Source: Cyanoderma ruficeps
Taxonomy: Eukaryota; Chordata; Aves; Passeriformes; Timaliidae
Reading direction: 5' to 3'
Length of the DNA stretch: 64,000 nt
NCBI GenBank assembly: GCA_008694505.1
Contig: VZDJ01007753.1
Span: forward strand, 16,279,003-16,343,002
The notes under the pieces were generated by a model, which worked only from the letters and a program-made list of their open reading frames with translations, was not told the DNA's origin and did not search any database. The position numbers were made by a program, and so were the translations under genes. Position 1 is the first letter of the stretch. Each line of letters opens with the position of its first letter. This document shows positions 1 through 42,400 of this stretch, piece by piece.

Positions 1-364
1 TGTAAGGACAGAAAATGCTCAGTGTCCTTCAAGAAACAGACCCCTTTCAAAACCCACTCTCCAGGGAACATCACAGTGCTTCTTCACTACTTTGTCCACT
101 CTTCCAGGCTGTAGTTCTCTTGCTGCAGCAATTCCTGACTGATAAAACCCAAACTCAAGGCAAGAAAAATTATACAAAAACAGTGAATAGCAGCCAGATG
201 TCATTTATGTTCACAACTATAAAAGTGTCTTAAAAATATTGTCTTCAGTAAAAAATATAAACAGATATTTTATCCCTTATTTCTATCAAAAGCCCTGGGA
301 AATTACAAGTTCTGTTTCCAGCAGAGATGGAAAAACACTTAAGCATGTACATCCTTTAGGAATA
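1..364. other. Downstream flank of CDAN1, no gene seen
   Basis: AT-rich sequence past the probable CDAN1 poly(A) site. The small frames on both strands have no recognisable content. In human the tail-to-tail neighbour is STARD9; no part of it is recognisable here. Confidence 0.4.
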
Positions 365-913
365 CTGCCATCAATGGTCTAGTGGATTTATTTAATATGC
401 TTTAACTTTTAAAATTAGCCTTAAAAAATTAAAATCAAACCTTCAACACTGAGCTCAAAATGAAAAATAAATATAGGCACATCTCTGTGTCATTAGGTTG
501 ACCTCTTCCTTCCCCGACTGTTGAGGCTTTGTTAAAAGTCAACATGAGAAGTCACATTGAGTTAAGATACGGCCACCAAGAAACCATCTCTCTGATCACA
601 AAGTAACTTGAGTTGATTCCTGGGTCAGAGCCTGTTGCTGCACAAATACAAAAAGTCTCTCTGAATCCAAAGAACAGCTGCTCTGAGATACAATCAAGGT
701 GCTTAAAAGACTTGACTTGGAGATCCATTTGCTGATGTAAATCCTTCAGCAGAGTCACCACGGCAAAATGTCCATGACAGAAAGCCCAGTGCAGGTTTTG
801 CACAGAGTGACCTCTTAGTATGCTCCCAGCAAAGAGCTCCCAATCCTTTCAGAAACACTGAAAATACCATTTGCATCTTCATTAGTAATTTTTGTCCACA
901 GAGTCTTCCTCTG
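365..913 (-). other. CDAN1: Probable CDAN1 3' UTR
   Basis: This runs from the stop codon to the first AATAAA on the minus strand (387-392 on the plus strand as TTTATT). No reading frame here looks coding. The cleavage point is inferred, expected 10-30 nt past the signal. Confidence 0.55.
387..392 (-). promoter_or_regulatory. CDAN1: Candidate CDAN1 polyadenylation signal
   Basis: AATAAA on the minus strand, about 520 nt downstream of the CDAN1 stop codon and the first canonical hexamer after it. Confidence 0.5.
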
Positions 914-30474
<29,561 letters not shown>

Positions 30475-30813
30475 TCCCAGCCCCGCTCCCGCCGAGCACG
30501 CGCACAACCCGCGCCGGGGGCGGGCCCGGCGTGTCCCCCCTTCCCGCGGGGGCGGCGCCGAGCGGGGATTCCCGCCGGGGAGGCGGGCGGGGGCCGCGCC
30601 CCCTCCCCATGTCAACACGCGGGGCACGGGGCGCCTGCGCGGGTCCGTGCGCGTCTTTTCCTCTCATGCGCGGTATTTCCTTCCCCAGCAGGGCTCGGGG
30701 CCCGGCCTAGCGGCGGCGGCACCCGCGGGCCGGGGCGCAGGGAAGGGCAGCGGCGTCCCCCTCCCCTCCCCGCGGCTCCTCGCCTGCCCGCCCGCCGACA
30801 CCCGCGGCGGAGG

Positions 30814-31267
30814 ATGGCCGAGGACTCGCCAAAACGGCGCAAGGCGAATTTCAACGAGGCGGAGACGGAGGTGCTGATCGAGCAGGTGCTGAAGCACGAG
30901 CAGCTGCTGTTCGCGGCGGGACCCGGCCGCGCCTCCGCGGGCCAGAAGCGGAAGGTGTGGGAGCTGATCCGGCACAAGGTGAACCCGGTGGCCGCCTGCC
31001 CCCGCGACGTGGAGGACCTGAAGAAGCGCTGGCGGGACTTGAAGCGCCGTGACCGCAGCAAGCTGTGCCGCCTCTCGCAGGGCTGCGGGCCGCCGGCGCC
31101 CCCCGCCCTCGGCCTCCTCCTGGCCCCCGAGGAGCTGCCGACCGCCGCCGCGCCGCCCGCCCGCCGCCAGCGCCGCGCCTACGGCTCCCTGCTGCCCGCC
31201 GAGGCCGTGCCCATCGTGGGCGGCATCGACACGCTGGAGCTGCCCGGCGCCGTCGTGGGGGACATTG
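30814..31267 (+). CDS. SANT-like gene, coding exon 1
   Basis: Encodes residues 1-151 plus one base, including the whole Myb/SANT-like domain and the Pro/Ala-rich linker. It is very GC-rich and lies within the CpG island. Donor ATTG|GTGAGT. The frame stays open upstream to about 30310, but that part is Arg/Pro-rich, overlaps CDAN1 exon 1 and has no family similarity, so the ATG at 30814 is preferred. Confidence 0.85.
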
Positions 31268-32747
31268 GTGAGTGCGGGAGCGACCTCCGCGGCGCCGCCC
31301 CGGACCCCCCGCCCGGCGTCCCCCACCGCAGCCGCGGGAGCCCCGGTCCGCGGGCGAGTGGCGCTGCCCGTCCGCTGCGTGAGCGCAGGGGCCGCGGGGA
31401 CCGGCCCCGCTGGAAAGCTCTAGTTCGGATCCTTGGAAAGGCAAAACGTATGTGCACGCACACAGAGCTGTGAGGCTTCGTGCTGTAGGTCATAGAAGTG
31501 CCTGAGAACAGCACCCAAGAGTAAAAACCGCGTCTCGTAGCAGATGCTGCCCCTCCACGAAGTGTTAGACCCGGCCACCGATCTTCATTATTGCAGTAAT
31601 TATTCTCGCAAATGCAAAAAAGCCATGGCAGCTCGCAGGTCCAGCCAGTACAAAGTGCTGCAAGCACATAACTTCGTACGTGCCAGAGATATTGTCCTAG
31701 CACACTGGAATACCAAGAGATTCTTGCAATCACAGTGCTTCAGCAATGCTCTTACTGTTTACTGCGTGCACGATTGAGCACAAAATGCGCTTGCAGTGAA
31801 CTTTGTCTTTGGGATCCTAAAGCTTGGCTTCTGTGGTGGTAAGGGAACTGTAGTATGCAGATACATGGTTAACTGGTGAATGCGTATTTATGGTTTTCTT
31901 ACCACCTGTCAAGGCAATTTGTGTTCTAAAACCATCAAAGATAACACAGTGTGAGTTACAGTTGTTTCAAGAACTAATGTTAGTACTTAGTCGATGAGAA
32001 AATGTCACCACTGAGGTTATGAAGTTTCTCATGGGCTTTACTTTGTTTTTCTTCCCACCCCCTGCACCCCCCCACCACCCCCCTCTTCTAGGGTTTAATG
32101 GCAGTCCTGGCTCATCTCATCAATCCAGTCTTGAGCAGATGAACCTCAAAGAAGAAATAGTAGTGAAGGTAGTAGAGCCAGAAGAAAGCTCTGAGGACAT
32201 GGTAGTGGTTCCACCCAGTCAAGAACTGCCTTTTCTGGGGACATCAGGTGGTGGTTCCTCTGGGAAAGTAAAAGCCAAAACAAAAGGCAGGTCCCAGGCA
32301 GACCAAAATGAAATGACTGAAGAGGACCTACTACAGATTCAGCAGACCCAAATACAGGTGATCCAGTCTGGCTTTGACAGTGTCAACCACAATCTTCGGC
32401 TGCTGCAGCAAGGCATGCAAGATCTGAGTAACAGCATCAGCATCATGGCACATACGCTTGTTGCTATCAAGAATGTCTATGTGAAAAACAACACTGGCCC
32501 AACCACACATGCCACTGCATCTACTCAGACCACAGCTGGGTACCTGAGCCCAGGATCCCCCCAGCTCTCCCCTGCTAAGGACAGAGCTAGAGCACAGGTG
32601 GCTGGAAGCAGCAGCAGAAGCAGCAGCTGCAGCTCCAGCTCCATGTCACAAGAACCAGGTCCTTCCGAGTTTCCTAGGCCCCCCCTGAGAACCATTAAGA
32701 AAGAACATCCAAATGGCTGCTACTACTTCTGTTTTGCAGATGTGTAA
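30814..32747 (+). CDS. Myb/SANT-like DNA-binding domain protein, NAIF1/MYPOP type (two exons)
   Basis: Exons 30814-31267 and 32092-32747 join in frame (G|GG) to 369 codons. Residues 1-90 are a Myb/SANT-like domain: basic KRRKANFNEAETEVLIEQV, then KRKVWELIRHKVNPVAACPR and DLKKRWRDLKRRDRSKL. This follows the pattern of NAIF1 (KRKMNFSE, then VNAVATC and KKKWSDLK), a family descended from the DNA-binding accessory protein of Harbinger transposons. Residues about 90-150 are Pro/Ala-rich. The second exon gives an acidic linker, a predicted amphipathic or coiled-coil segment around LLQIQQTQIQVIQSGFDSVN, a Ser-rich stretch, and a lysine-containing C-terminus with an LRTIKKEHPNG block. The ATG has A at -3 and G at +4. 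Probably a nuclear regulator; the target is unknown. It is not identical to NAIF1, so no symbol is given. It shares its promoter with CDAN1. Confidence 0.85.
32092..32747 (+). CDS. SANT-like gene, coding exon 2
   Basis: Follows a long C-rich pyrimidine tract and TTCTAG|GGTTTAATG. It encodes the C-terminal 217 residues and stops at TAA 32745-32747. Codon composition is balanced and unlike the GC-rich exon 1. The heptad-like segment and Ser-rich tail are visible in translation. Confidence 0.87.
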
Positions 32748-32928
32748 AAACTTGAATATATGTAAAATGACTGTGCTGTTGGGTGCTAATGTCTGTTCTG
32801 CTCCGGCCTGTGACTTTGAAGGAGCAAAGTGGACTTGCCTCCCATGTTTTTCCCAGTGGGAAATATTTTGCTATAGGTGGCATTAAACACTAATTACCAG
32901 TCTGCAGTTAACTCTGTTGCAGTTGGCT

Positions 32929-32934
32929 AATAAA
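32929..32934 (+). promoter_or_regulatory. Candidate proximal polyadenylation signal, SANT-like gene
   Basis: AATAAA about 180 nt after the stop codon. Confidence 0.5.
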
Positions 32935-33038
32935 TTTCTTCTCTTTTCTTTATCCTCTTATTCTCTTAAAAAACCAGACATTTATTTTGACTAAGACTTT
33001 TGTCTGTATGGTCCTTTGTTTAATGTCACCTTGTGAAA

Positions 33039-33044
33039 AATAAA
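33039..33044 (+). promoter_or_regulatory. Candidate distal polyadenylation signal, SANT-like gene
   Basis: AATAAA followed within 15-20 nt by a G/GT-rich element; this is the better supported of the two signals. Confidence 0.6.
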
Positions 33045-33066
33045 AGGCATGAGAGTGGGGTAAAAA

Positions 33067-33090
33067 AGTAACATTATGAGTAACATTATG
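33067..33090 (+). repeat. 12-bp tandem duplication
   Basis: AGTAACATTATG is present twice in perfect head-to-tail copies. Confidence 0.9.
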
Positions 33091-36000
33091 GTTACTACCC
33101 CCAGGAGCTATCTTACACAAGTTACTTGGTTCTTGGATTAAGCAAACCTTAGAAGTAGCTGGTTTTTTAAGTACTTCCCTTTTCTAATAGTTAAAATGTT
33201 GGGGGTGTTTGCTTGGTTGTTGTTGAGTTTTTTTAAGTCTGAGCTGTGCAAGGCATCACAGAGGGAGTTCGAGATACTTGTTTTAATCTAGGAATGGTTT
33301 AGGACTGAGGCATTCCTCCTCTGAGTGTCCGCCTCAGATTTCACACAGCATTGTTCCACTTGGCTCTTGTTCATTCCCGGCTTGTCAAATGCATCTTCCC
33401 TTCAGAGACATTGTGTTTTATTGCACAAGCAGGATAGTCTCTTTTTTGTCACATGGTTAAAGTAGAGAAATACAGAAAAATGAGGAATGGATGAGTGATG
33501 CCTGTTTCTGACATATAGGTTATATGTAGGCTGTATCTTCATCTGATGTTGTAAGCCTTATGGAATCAATACCACAGTATTTGAAGTACAGGGAACAAAA
33601 AGCTTTGTATTGTTTTACATGAAATGGAAGTCAGGTTTGCTGGAAATGGAAGTCAGGTTTGCTGTTAAATTACAGGAGGCAGGGACTCACTTCATTCCAG
33701 ACAAATGCTCCTGCATAGTTTAGGAAGCTTTCATTATCATTTCCTTTCTCGTAACTATAAAGTCAAGGAAAAAGAAAGATGAAGAAGAGTTGGAGCAAAA
33801 TGTAACCTGGAGTCAACTCTGAAACAAGCAAAAATCATTTTATCTTCATGCCAAAAAGAAAAATTGCCATTTCACATTTAGATAGGGAAAACTATTGTCA
33901 CGGGCATTATTTTGTGTTTCAGGCTTAGATATTAGAGCCACTCTACTTTGCACAGTTCAGAAGTAGCAGAGGTGCAATGTTCTTATATCTGGCATCTGTA
34001 TTGGAGGGCAAACAAAAACACACAGGAAATTTTGTCCAATGACTTGAAAAATCATACAGGTTCTTTTCTTCAGCATTTATCACCAACATTAAAAAATGTT
34101 CTACAGATAAAATTTGGCCTATAGTAGTGACTAGCTGCCTCTAGTGTTACAGTCAGTTTGCACAAGCACTCCTGCTCTAGGAATTTCGCAAATACAAATA
34201 ACACAGAGAATCACAATTAAATTACCCCTCTCCTAGAAGCATATGAACATGTAATCACAGCATAAGGTATGCCACTTTTGCAGTCAGCTTTGACTGAACA
34301 CCACTGTGTGAAAATATACTTCATTTCTGCCATTATACCATTTTGGTGTACTGAATTAACTCACCTGCACTTCAAAAAACAGCCACTGCTGCCTACTACA
34401 ATGTGAATACAGAGTAATCAGTTGTTAGTAAGTGTTTCCCTTCAGTATCACAGATGGACTAAGATATGCAAATATCTCACAAAAATAAAATGTATGCACG
34501 TACAGCACAATGTTAATTGGGATTAATGCCTTGAAGAAGAGAAAGTTCCCTTTTCCAGGTTTACCTTAACAAAAGAAGATGGTATGGGTGACAGATATTA
34601 AGAAATTGCCGAGTTTAAGAATGGCAAAGAATTAATCCTAAAACAGATTTTTGAGTCTCTGTTGTTAAAAGCTTTCCAAATTAACCTGTTGGAAACATAA
34701 CTTCTTCCCCATCAGTAAAGATGGGCTCTCTTGAGCAGGGTTTTCTGTATTTTGTTTTCATGGACAAAGAAGCTAATTCATGCAACCATGACATTCCAGG
34801 TAGATTAGCAAATGCAATCTACCTGGTCCTTCTGGGTAGCAGTTTGAGCTTGTCCAGGTTGCAACTGGCAGTTCTTAGCAGTCTTTCTTTTGATGTTTCA
34901 ATTCTTTTTGCAACTGTTAATTCTTGAATTTCACATACTACAGCATTTCTTGGGAGAGTTGACTTGTGTCTGCTTTCTCATGTTCCAGTACTGATTTAGG
35001 TGAGAGGCAGCTACAGTGTGAGTAGAGAAGTGCAGCAAGATCCTGTGAGCAGAATGGGAGATTGGATCTCCTGTATGAATGATGACAAGCCAGACAATGC
35101 TACAAGACACTGTGGTGGTCAGACAACAACCAGACCTCAACATCAATCTTGTTCACCAGCTTATTTGTTCTGATCTTACTTCTTTCCCTGTGTTTCAGTT
35201 GTACTGCTAAAATATGCTGGAGCCAGATCAAAACCACTCTTCAGTTCCAATACATTCTAGATCTACATATTTTAAACAAGGAAAGAAACTGAGCTACCTC
35301 TCATCACTACAGTGTGGGCAAAATTGTTATTTTCATCTTCAAATTAACGCGGTTGCTATTTCTTTACACACCCTTTTTGTGATCAAATGATGATTGTGTT
35401 GGGAGCACTGAAATCACATGCACCATTCAGAAACCGTGCCATTAAGATTCTGGCTGTTCATAACAGAAGGTGAAACATAATTTTCTTGGACTGTTACTGA
35501 GTAAACGAATTCCCAATTTGTTTCCTCTCCTGTGAAGCTGTCCAGGCTGTTTGTATAGATGACAAGAGATAAATGGCCTGGTCATGAAGCTTAATGAAAA
35601 TACTGACAATGATTTGAACAAAGGCAGAGCTGGCTTTAAATCTGCCTGAATGCATGGCACAACAATGGTAATACTGAGAAAGAGATCCAGGGAATTCTTC
35701 TGGGCTTCCCCAAAAAACTTGTCCCACTGTGCAAAGTGCAGACTATTTTCTGGTAGCATTGGACTAAGAATTCAGGCACACAAACCACAAAGATAAATTG
35801 TGATGATTTTACACTCTACTTATGCTTAGTGTTACTAGAACGAGAAATAAAAGGGCCTTGGAGGAAACTAGAGCAACTGGTAGCTTAACACTGCATTTTC
35901 CCCACAGCACTCAGATTCAGTAACAACTTCCATTCATTCATTTCTCTGCTATCTGCTGCTGAAGTTTATTGCACAGAGGGATACAAGTGTCCTCAAGAAA

Positions 36001-36530
36001 CTGTAAAAGCTCAGTGACTACATCCAGACAGCTGATTATTCCCAGAAGAGGTCAATTATAGTGACCTCTGACTAAATAAAAACCTACAATTTTGAAGGGG
36101 AAAATGCCATCAGCAGCTGGCTTTTCAGGACCACCATATTGTTACTTAAGTTGACCTGATCTGGCTGTGCCAATCATTTATTGTTTAGATGAATAGAGAC
36201 AGAAGGGGTAAGAACAAATAGGAAATCAGGTTTCTGAGGAGGCCCATTTGGATTTTTCTGTTATTAATATACAACACATGAACCTACTACATCAGTTAAA
36301 CTTCCATTGATTCAATCATTTCAATTTGCAATATGAACATTCATGTTGCAGTAGTACCAACACACGCTTTCTTGAAACAGAGAAAAAAAATAATCACTGC
36401 CAAAGCACTTTATCCATTTAAATTACAGGGTTACAATAGTAAAAAACATTGAAAAATATTTCAGCTAAAGTTTTATAAGTTAATGAATCATTATACAAAC
36501 ACAATCAAGAATTGAAGTTTTGCATGCTGA
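33091..36530. other. Intergenic region between the SANT-like gene and TTBK2
   Basis: AT-rich sequence between two convergent genes. Apart from the 22-bp duplication listed separately, nothing with coding character was recognised. The minus-strand frame at 35442-35759 has no recognisable motif. Confidence 0.5.
33621..33664 (+). repeat. 22-bp perfect tandem duplication
   Basis: A 22-bp unit beginning GAAATGGAAGTCAGG and ending TTTGCTG occurs twice, head to tail and without mismatch, suggesting a recent duplication. Confidence 0.95.
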
Positions 36531-38458
36531 ATGAATATTTTATTTAGAACCAGTTTATAAAAATAAAATACAAAATAATTTGAAAACAAAACTTAAACAT
36601 TGTACAAAGCCTTGATATGGTACAAATGAGAAAATAAATAATTACAACTTTATGTACAAATGACCATTACAAGGGCATTAACTCTTTATGCTCTTGGGTG
36701 CCTGAGCAAACTTAAATGAAAAGAATGGCTTAGAAGATTTCCAAGGAGGGGAAGAGAACTACAATTACTGAGCAGGGGAATTTGAAAGACTCAACATTTG
36801 TCTTCCTCAATGCTGAAAAACAATCTTGGAACCACTTTCCACATAATTTAATCATGCTGCAGACCTTACCCTTGAGTACTTGATTTTTTATGGGGTGACA
36901 GCATTCTATCTTTAATTAATACACAGATTTAATTCTTTGTGGTATTGCCCAGAGATTTTATATTAGCAGCCATTGGTTGGCCACTTCAAAAAGTCAGTAC
37001 TTGTCTGAAGGCATTGCTGGTGATTTCCTTAATTTACTAGTTTGGATATTCATAGGAAAGATTTGAAAATTGGCATCTGTTAGCACAAGCACTGCAACTT
37101 GAGTCTGGGCTGACTCTATAGAAAGTAAGTTAAAAGTTGGGCAAGAATTTCCAGTCTTGCTTTCTAGCCAATGAAAGTAAAGAGGATGCAGAGAATGCTG
37201 CTTGGCAACAAATCCAGATCTCCAGTCAGAGGAAACAGCTGTGAAATTGCCAAAAAATCCAAGAATCCTACTTCAATTTGTGTCAAACCTTTATGACCTT
37301 GCCTGCCATGCAGCAGATATGGATTTAAAAGGATTTGAAGCCAGGCAGACCAAACTAATTACACTGCATCTCTTCTGTTCTGCTGTTACCGTAGGCCCTT
37401 TACATAAAAGGTCAAAGATCAAGTGATCTCAAAACAAATGTCCAATTAATTCCAGCTGAATTCCCACAAACACTTGTGGATGATCAGGACTTCACATGAG
37501 AAGCCCACTTGTGGTATTGTTTTAAGAAACTACATTGTACTCTTGGCCAAAGCTGACTCTCAACAGTAGTTCTTACAGAAAAGGAGAGATCCAGAGGCAT
37601 GTCATGTCATAACAATAACTATAAAAAATAAGCACTTTCCAATTTAAAATACAGCAACTGCAAATTTTATATTTTTAGAGTGAGTCTTTTCAATCCCTAA
37701 TCAGGAAAAAGAGCCTTAGCAAAACAGGACCCTACATCGATTTTAATGAAGTTTCCCCTGCACAAGAACAGCAAGAACTCCCATGGGTCCAAGCTCTTCA
37801 TGTAGAGGAGAAACAGGAGCATATCATTTGTGTTTCTCATTATTAATGTTGAGAAAGAATGTGTTATCATCAATGGAGAGTAAAATCAGCCTACCTGTTC
37901 AAACCTGGATGGCAAGAGTCATTGCAAAGTTAATACATCAGTCTTTGAAACAATGGACTCCTGTACATTTTTCCTTAAAAAATCCAACCTAACAAAAACC
38001 CCTCCTTAAAGATACATATTTAAAAGCCTGATTATTTAAATCACATGAAAATGAGTGATAAAAACTTTCTGGCATTTGAAAATATCTTAAGATAATTCTT
38101 GACAATAATTATATAATCCAGGCTGACTTTGTATCATTTCTCTTTCGCAAATGTCATGTGTAGGGAAAAGGAAGACTGGCTTCAAGCAGACAGGTGAGGT
38201 ATTCTTATGTGAGGTGCATGTTCATGTGATTTGATTAGTTAAGTATGACCTATGCCTGTGTATTGCATGTAATCAAAACACTGAATCTCACTTCCTTTTA
38301 CCAGCATTTCTGGTAACCAAAAATTGTACTAATTACAACCAAAGACATTTGAGCCAAAAGCAAAACAGCAAACAAACCCCATCAGTTCACCGCCTACTTG
38401 ATTAGCTAAAAGAAATTGAATAAAAATATTATGCCCCATTCTATAAATTTCAGAAAGA

Positions 38459-38575
38459 GGAATCATAGGATCATCAAAGTGGGAAAACACCCCCAAGATA
38501 CAAGTTCAACTGCTAATCTAGCACTGCCATGCTCACCATCCAACTAGCATCCAAAGCTTTTACCAGTTGAAGAGA
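38459..38575 (-). mobile_element. Short CR1 LINE 3' fragment
   Basis: The plus strand has AATCATAGGATCATCAAAGT, then CAAGATACAAGTTCAACTGC and ATCTAGCACTGCCATG. This is the antisense order of the avian CR1 3' end. About 115 bp, diverged. Confidence 0.75.
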
Positions 38576-39333
38576 GGAATCATGGATAAACATCAAGGCC
38601 TTTATCCAGCCAACAATTCTCTGACCATTCCCAAAAGTAGAAAAGTATACAGAGAATGCACCACAGGAATCTTGATATTAACCTAAGCAGACCCTGACTC
38701 ACTGAGAATGACAAGACAGGCATGGCTCTTGTCACCTCAGAACACGAGTCCTGCATGAAAAAATCCACATATTATAGGCCTATAATGAGAAAGAGTTTAA
38801 CTTTGAGCTCTCTTTTATTCTCCTATTCCTTTTCAGAAGACTACTCTCTCATTTAAGACATATACAAAAATTGGAGGCACATATCATTGGTTTTCCATTA
38901 GACCCTTTTAAGAAATAGGAATAATCACATTCTTCTTATCAGAATTTATGCCTCTTAGTGTTCCATAAAAACATTCAATTCATTATGGAAAAATTCTGTT
39001 TAGAGGAAAAAGACTACTGTAAATCTGGCTTTATCTACATTCTCATCAAAAAGGAAAAAAAAAAACAAAAAAACAAAAACCCCAAAATTTAGACGCATTA
39101 CAGTCAATCATTGCATAAATGTTACTGCAATAAGAAGGACTTACAGGTATTTTGCCCAAGTAGGACTATAGGATCAGGCCTTGTAATATGAAAAAGACAC
39201 AGAATCAGAATTAGGGCATAGGAACATTGCAGTAGATGAAAAGGACATCAGAGTAAATCAAAGCAAAAGAGGCCTTGGCTCACTCTGGCAAATTAATTCC
39301 AGTGAACAGGATGGAATAGCTGAGACTCTTCCT

Positions 39334-39464
39334 ATCTATATGTATATACACACATATGTATGTATGTATATATATATATTTCTATATAATATACAGTATC
39401 TATATAAGTGTATATGTAGATACACTTATGTACAAATGTGTATTTATATATATATATATATAAA
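39334..39464. repeat. TA/TATG microsatellite with hairpin potential
   Basis: About 130 bp of TA, TATG and TATATC repeats. It contains a perfect 10-bp inverted repeat (ATAAGTGTAT at 39404-39413 and its complement at 39420-39429) around a 6-nt loop, and a terminal run of TA dinucleotides. Confidence 0.85.
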
Positions 39465-42400
39465 ATCAAAACTGTGTTTTCCCAGCAATAGTTAATACCA
39501 TAATAGTACAAATTGTAGATGATAGAGCTCCAGCAAGTCTTTTTCAGATGAAAAATATTTTAAGCTATTTTTAAATATATAGGACCAAATCCTCTCTTAT
39601 ACATCAAGACTGTTTAGTGAGGTATGCAAGAAAGCATGATCTCAAACATGCAGGCTTCAAGGTAAGAATATGTCCAGATTTCCCAAGACAGGATGTGGCT
39701 GGTGGCTGTAATGAATGCCTTGTGTCACACTGGGGTTTGCCTCCTGTATAATTATATATAACTAGCAGTTAAGACCTCATCTTGCTCCTGCCTCTGAGCA
39801 GTGAAATTTTCTACGCTTATCAATCCTGCTCAAGCAGTAGCTAAGTGCTTAGCATCATACAACTTGCCAACATTGCTCTACTGTATCACACTCTCTATTA
39901 CTCTAGCAGGGTTTTACCTACGTGGTAATTGGCATTTGTAATTAATAAAGAGGTTAATTATTATCGATTTTTGAGATTGAAACTTAGATTGATTTTACCA
40001 TGCAATATTGTAGCACAAAAGTCTGTGTGAAATGTTTGGTGATTTAAAATTCTATTTTAATTTAAAGGCTTCATGCCTCAGTTTCTCTAAAAAATGCTCC
40101 AAAGTGCTGGGTACAACACAGAATATACCATAAAGAGGAAATGAGCATGCAGCATCTGCACCTGCTACATGTCATAGCTCCATTGCACTGCCCTCCAAAG
40201 AAACGGAGGCTTGAAGAAGACAAAGCAACAGCTCCTTGAATTTTATTATTTCCCAGCTAATATTCCTATATAAGCTGCTGTGTGCTATGCAGAGTAACTG
40301 TAGTCATTTTGTACAATGGAGAAAAATCTTCCCTGTCCCTGAAAATATGTTGCAGATAACCTGCCGTAAACTATACACACACACTCTGAACGAGGGTCAC
40401 ACACATGTACATTGGTGATTTTCTGCAGAGCCATTTCCCCATCCAAACACTGAGGCTTACAGAGTCCTTAGTGATTATATAGACCCTCTAGAAATATTAA
40501 GCTAATATTTATGTATGAGTTGGTCAGCTGACCATTACTTAATAACATTAACTGATTGCTACGTTAGACTATAGTAAGCAATTCTGTAAACTTTTGGGAG
40601 AAGGGTATCAAGCAAGAAAAAACTCAAGAATAGCAGGTAGTTCAAGCTAAATTATTCACAATTGCTCCTCCATTCACATCTTCATGATTTTCTCCTTAGA
40701 TTCGGTTGAAACCACAGCAAAAAAGCAACTGGGGGTATACAGTCCTTTTACCTTTTTCATCATCCAAAGAAGCCTGTGTCATCAATCACAACTGATTTCT
40801 CTTTTTCTTTTTGGCATAGTTTACTAGTTTTACATTGGCAAGTAGTTCAAGTACAAGTGATTTTCTACAGCATTGGTTTATTTTACATAGTAATGTCTAA
40901 CAATGGACAAGCCTGTACTTTGGAGACAACATAAAATAGGTGTTATATTCTTTCTCACCTGTAAAGCAGTTACCATTTCTGGATCCTGTTACACTAGAGA
41001 GAAAATACAAACACCTCAACTTCAGCATTTTCAGGCAAGGATGTATAAAGTTAGTACTTATGAAAAGTGACAATGTCACATAGGAATAAACTTACATGAT
41101 GATAATAAATGCTTTGCAGAAATAAGGAAAAATAATCAATGGGCTGCCACACCAGCTTAACAAATAATTCCAGCACATGCCCAGGACAAAAAACATCACA
41201 ATGTGACCGAATTCTTTTTTATGGTATACCTTAAGGGAACGTGTAGAAAACAGGAAGGAAAAGATGGAATTTGTTGTCACATTCATCCATTAGGTATTCA
41301 TAGACTGTCACTGTTCCTATATGACAAGTATTCACAATTAAGAAGTCACATTATGAAACAAAAATGAGTAAGACCTATTTGTAATAAAAAATAAAAATAC
41401 CTTTTGAGTCTTTGTTCTTGTTCCATATGCAAATGTGCACATGAAATTATAAATAAAAAAAACAAGCTGCAAGACAAAACATTGGCTGGTTGAGAAATCA
41501 GCAGTCCTTCAATTTTGTACCAAGGTATAAAGGCTATTAGAATTTGTGCATTCCAGATTTTTTTGGCAGGGGTAGGGGGAGAATAGAAGAGGTAAGTATA
41601 TGGGAACTAACAGAAAGGGAGCTGTATTATTTGTGGTCCATAAATTACAAATGAAAAATGAGAAAAAATGAGATTATATAAGCATATACATATATGTATA
41701 TATAAATATTTATATTATATAATTTTCCATGAGGACATGCAAATATTGGTATAGCACCTATTATACAATATAATACAAAGGAATAGGACTTTCCAATGGT
41801 ACAGTTTCTTCAGAAAAAGCAGGTATACCCTACCTATTGCATTCATCTGTAGTGCTTGAAACCTGAATGAAGTTAAGGTTCCACACTGTGCTACATTACA
41901 TATGGGAAACAATATACATAGTCATAGTAAGAAAAGAAAAAAATCAACATAGTCTGACAAAGCAAGTGAAATTCAGTGCAGCTCTAGGGCAGCTTTAATG
42001 CAGCATTAGAATGTGTTAGCTCAAAGACAAAATATTCCCTTTTTAATCCAAAGGTATTCATTTGGCAGAGGTTAAATAAAAAAGCACAGATGCTGGCTGG
42101 AGAGGCATATGACTACAGCAAGCAGATCAGTAATTGACAAGTCTCCTATGCATCCAGAGCCCCCACAACAGGAATCATTAGGGAGGAGAGCTGGCTGCAT
42201 CTTTCTCAGGCTTGTGTTCTTGTATGTCCCTATTCTGACCCACTATGCTCTTCTGAATAGAGCAAAAGGTGCCATACCTTTCATTCCCTACAGAACTCTT
42301 GCAGGGCACAAGATGTTACCAACTAACTACCTAATAAAGTTGGAGGAATTAAACACCATGGACTTTATTGAGAGTCAACAAAGTTTGGCTATCAAAAACA

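Larger units (their letters stand above)
32748..33065 (+). other. Probable 3' UTR of the SANT-like gene
   Basis: The region from the stop codon to just past the second AATAAA hexamer. A GT/G-rich stretch (GAGAGTGGGG) follows the second signal, as expected for a downstream cleavage element. Confidence 0.6.

Noticed and set aside
30664..31444. Minus-strand frames of 149-220 codons opposite SANT-like exon 1
   Set aside because: They are shadow frames of a GC-rich coding exon with no recognisable motifs.
35442..35759. 105-codon minus-strand frame with a second overlapping frame
   Set aside because: No motif, no splice-site context and no similarity I recognise; probably chance.
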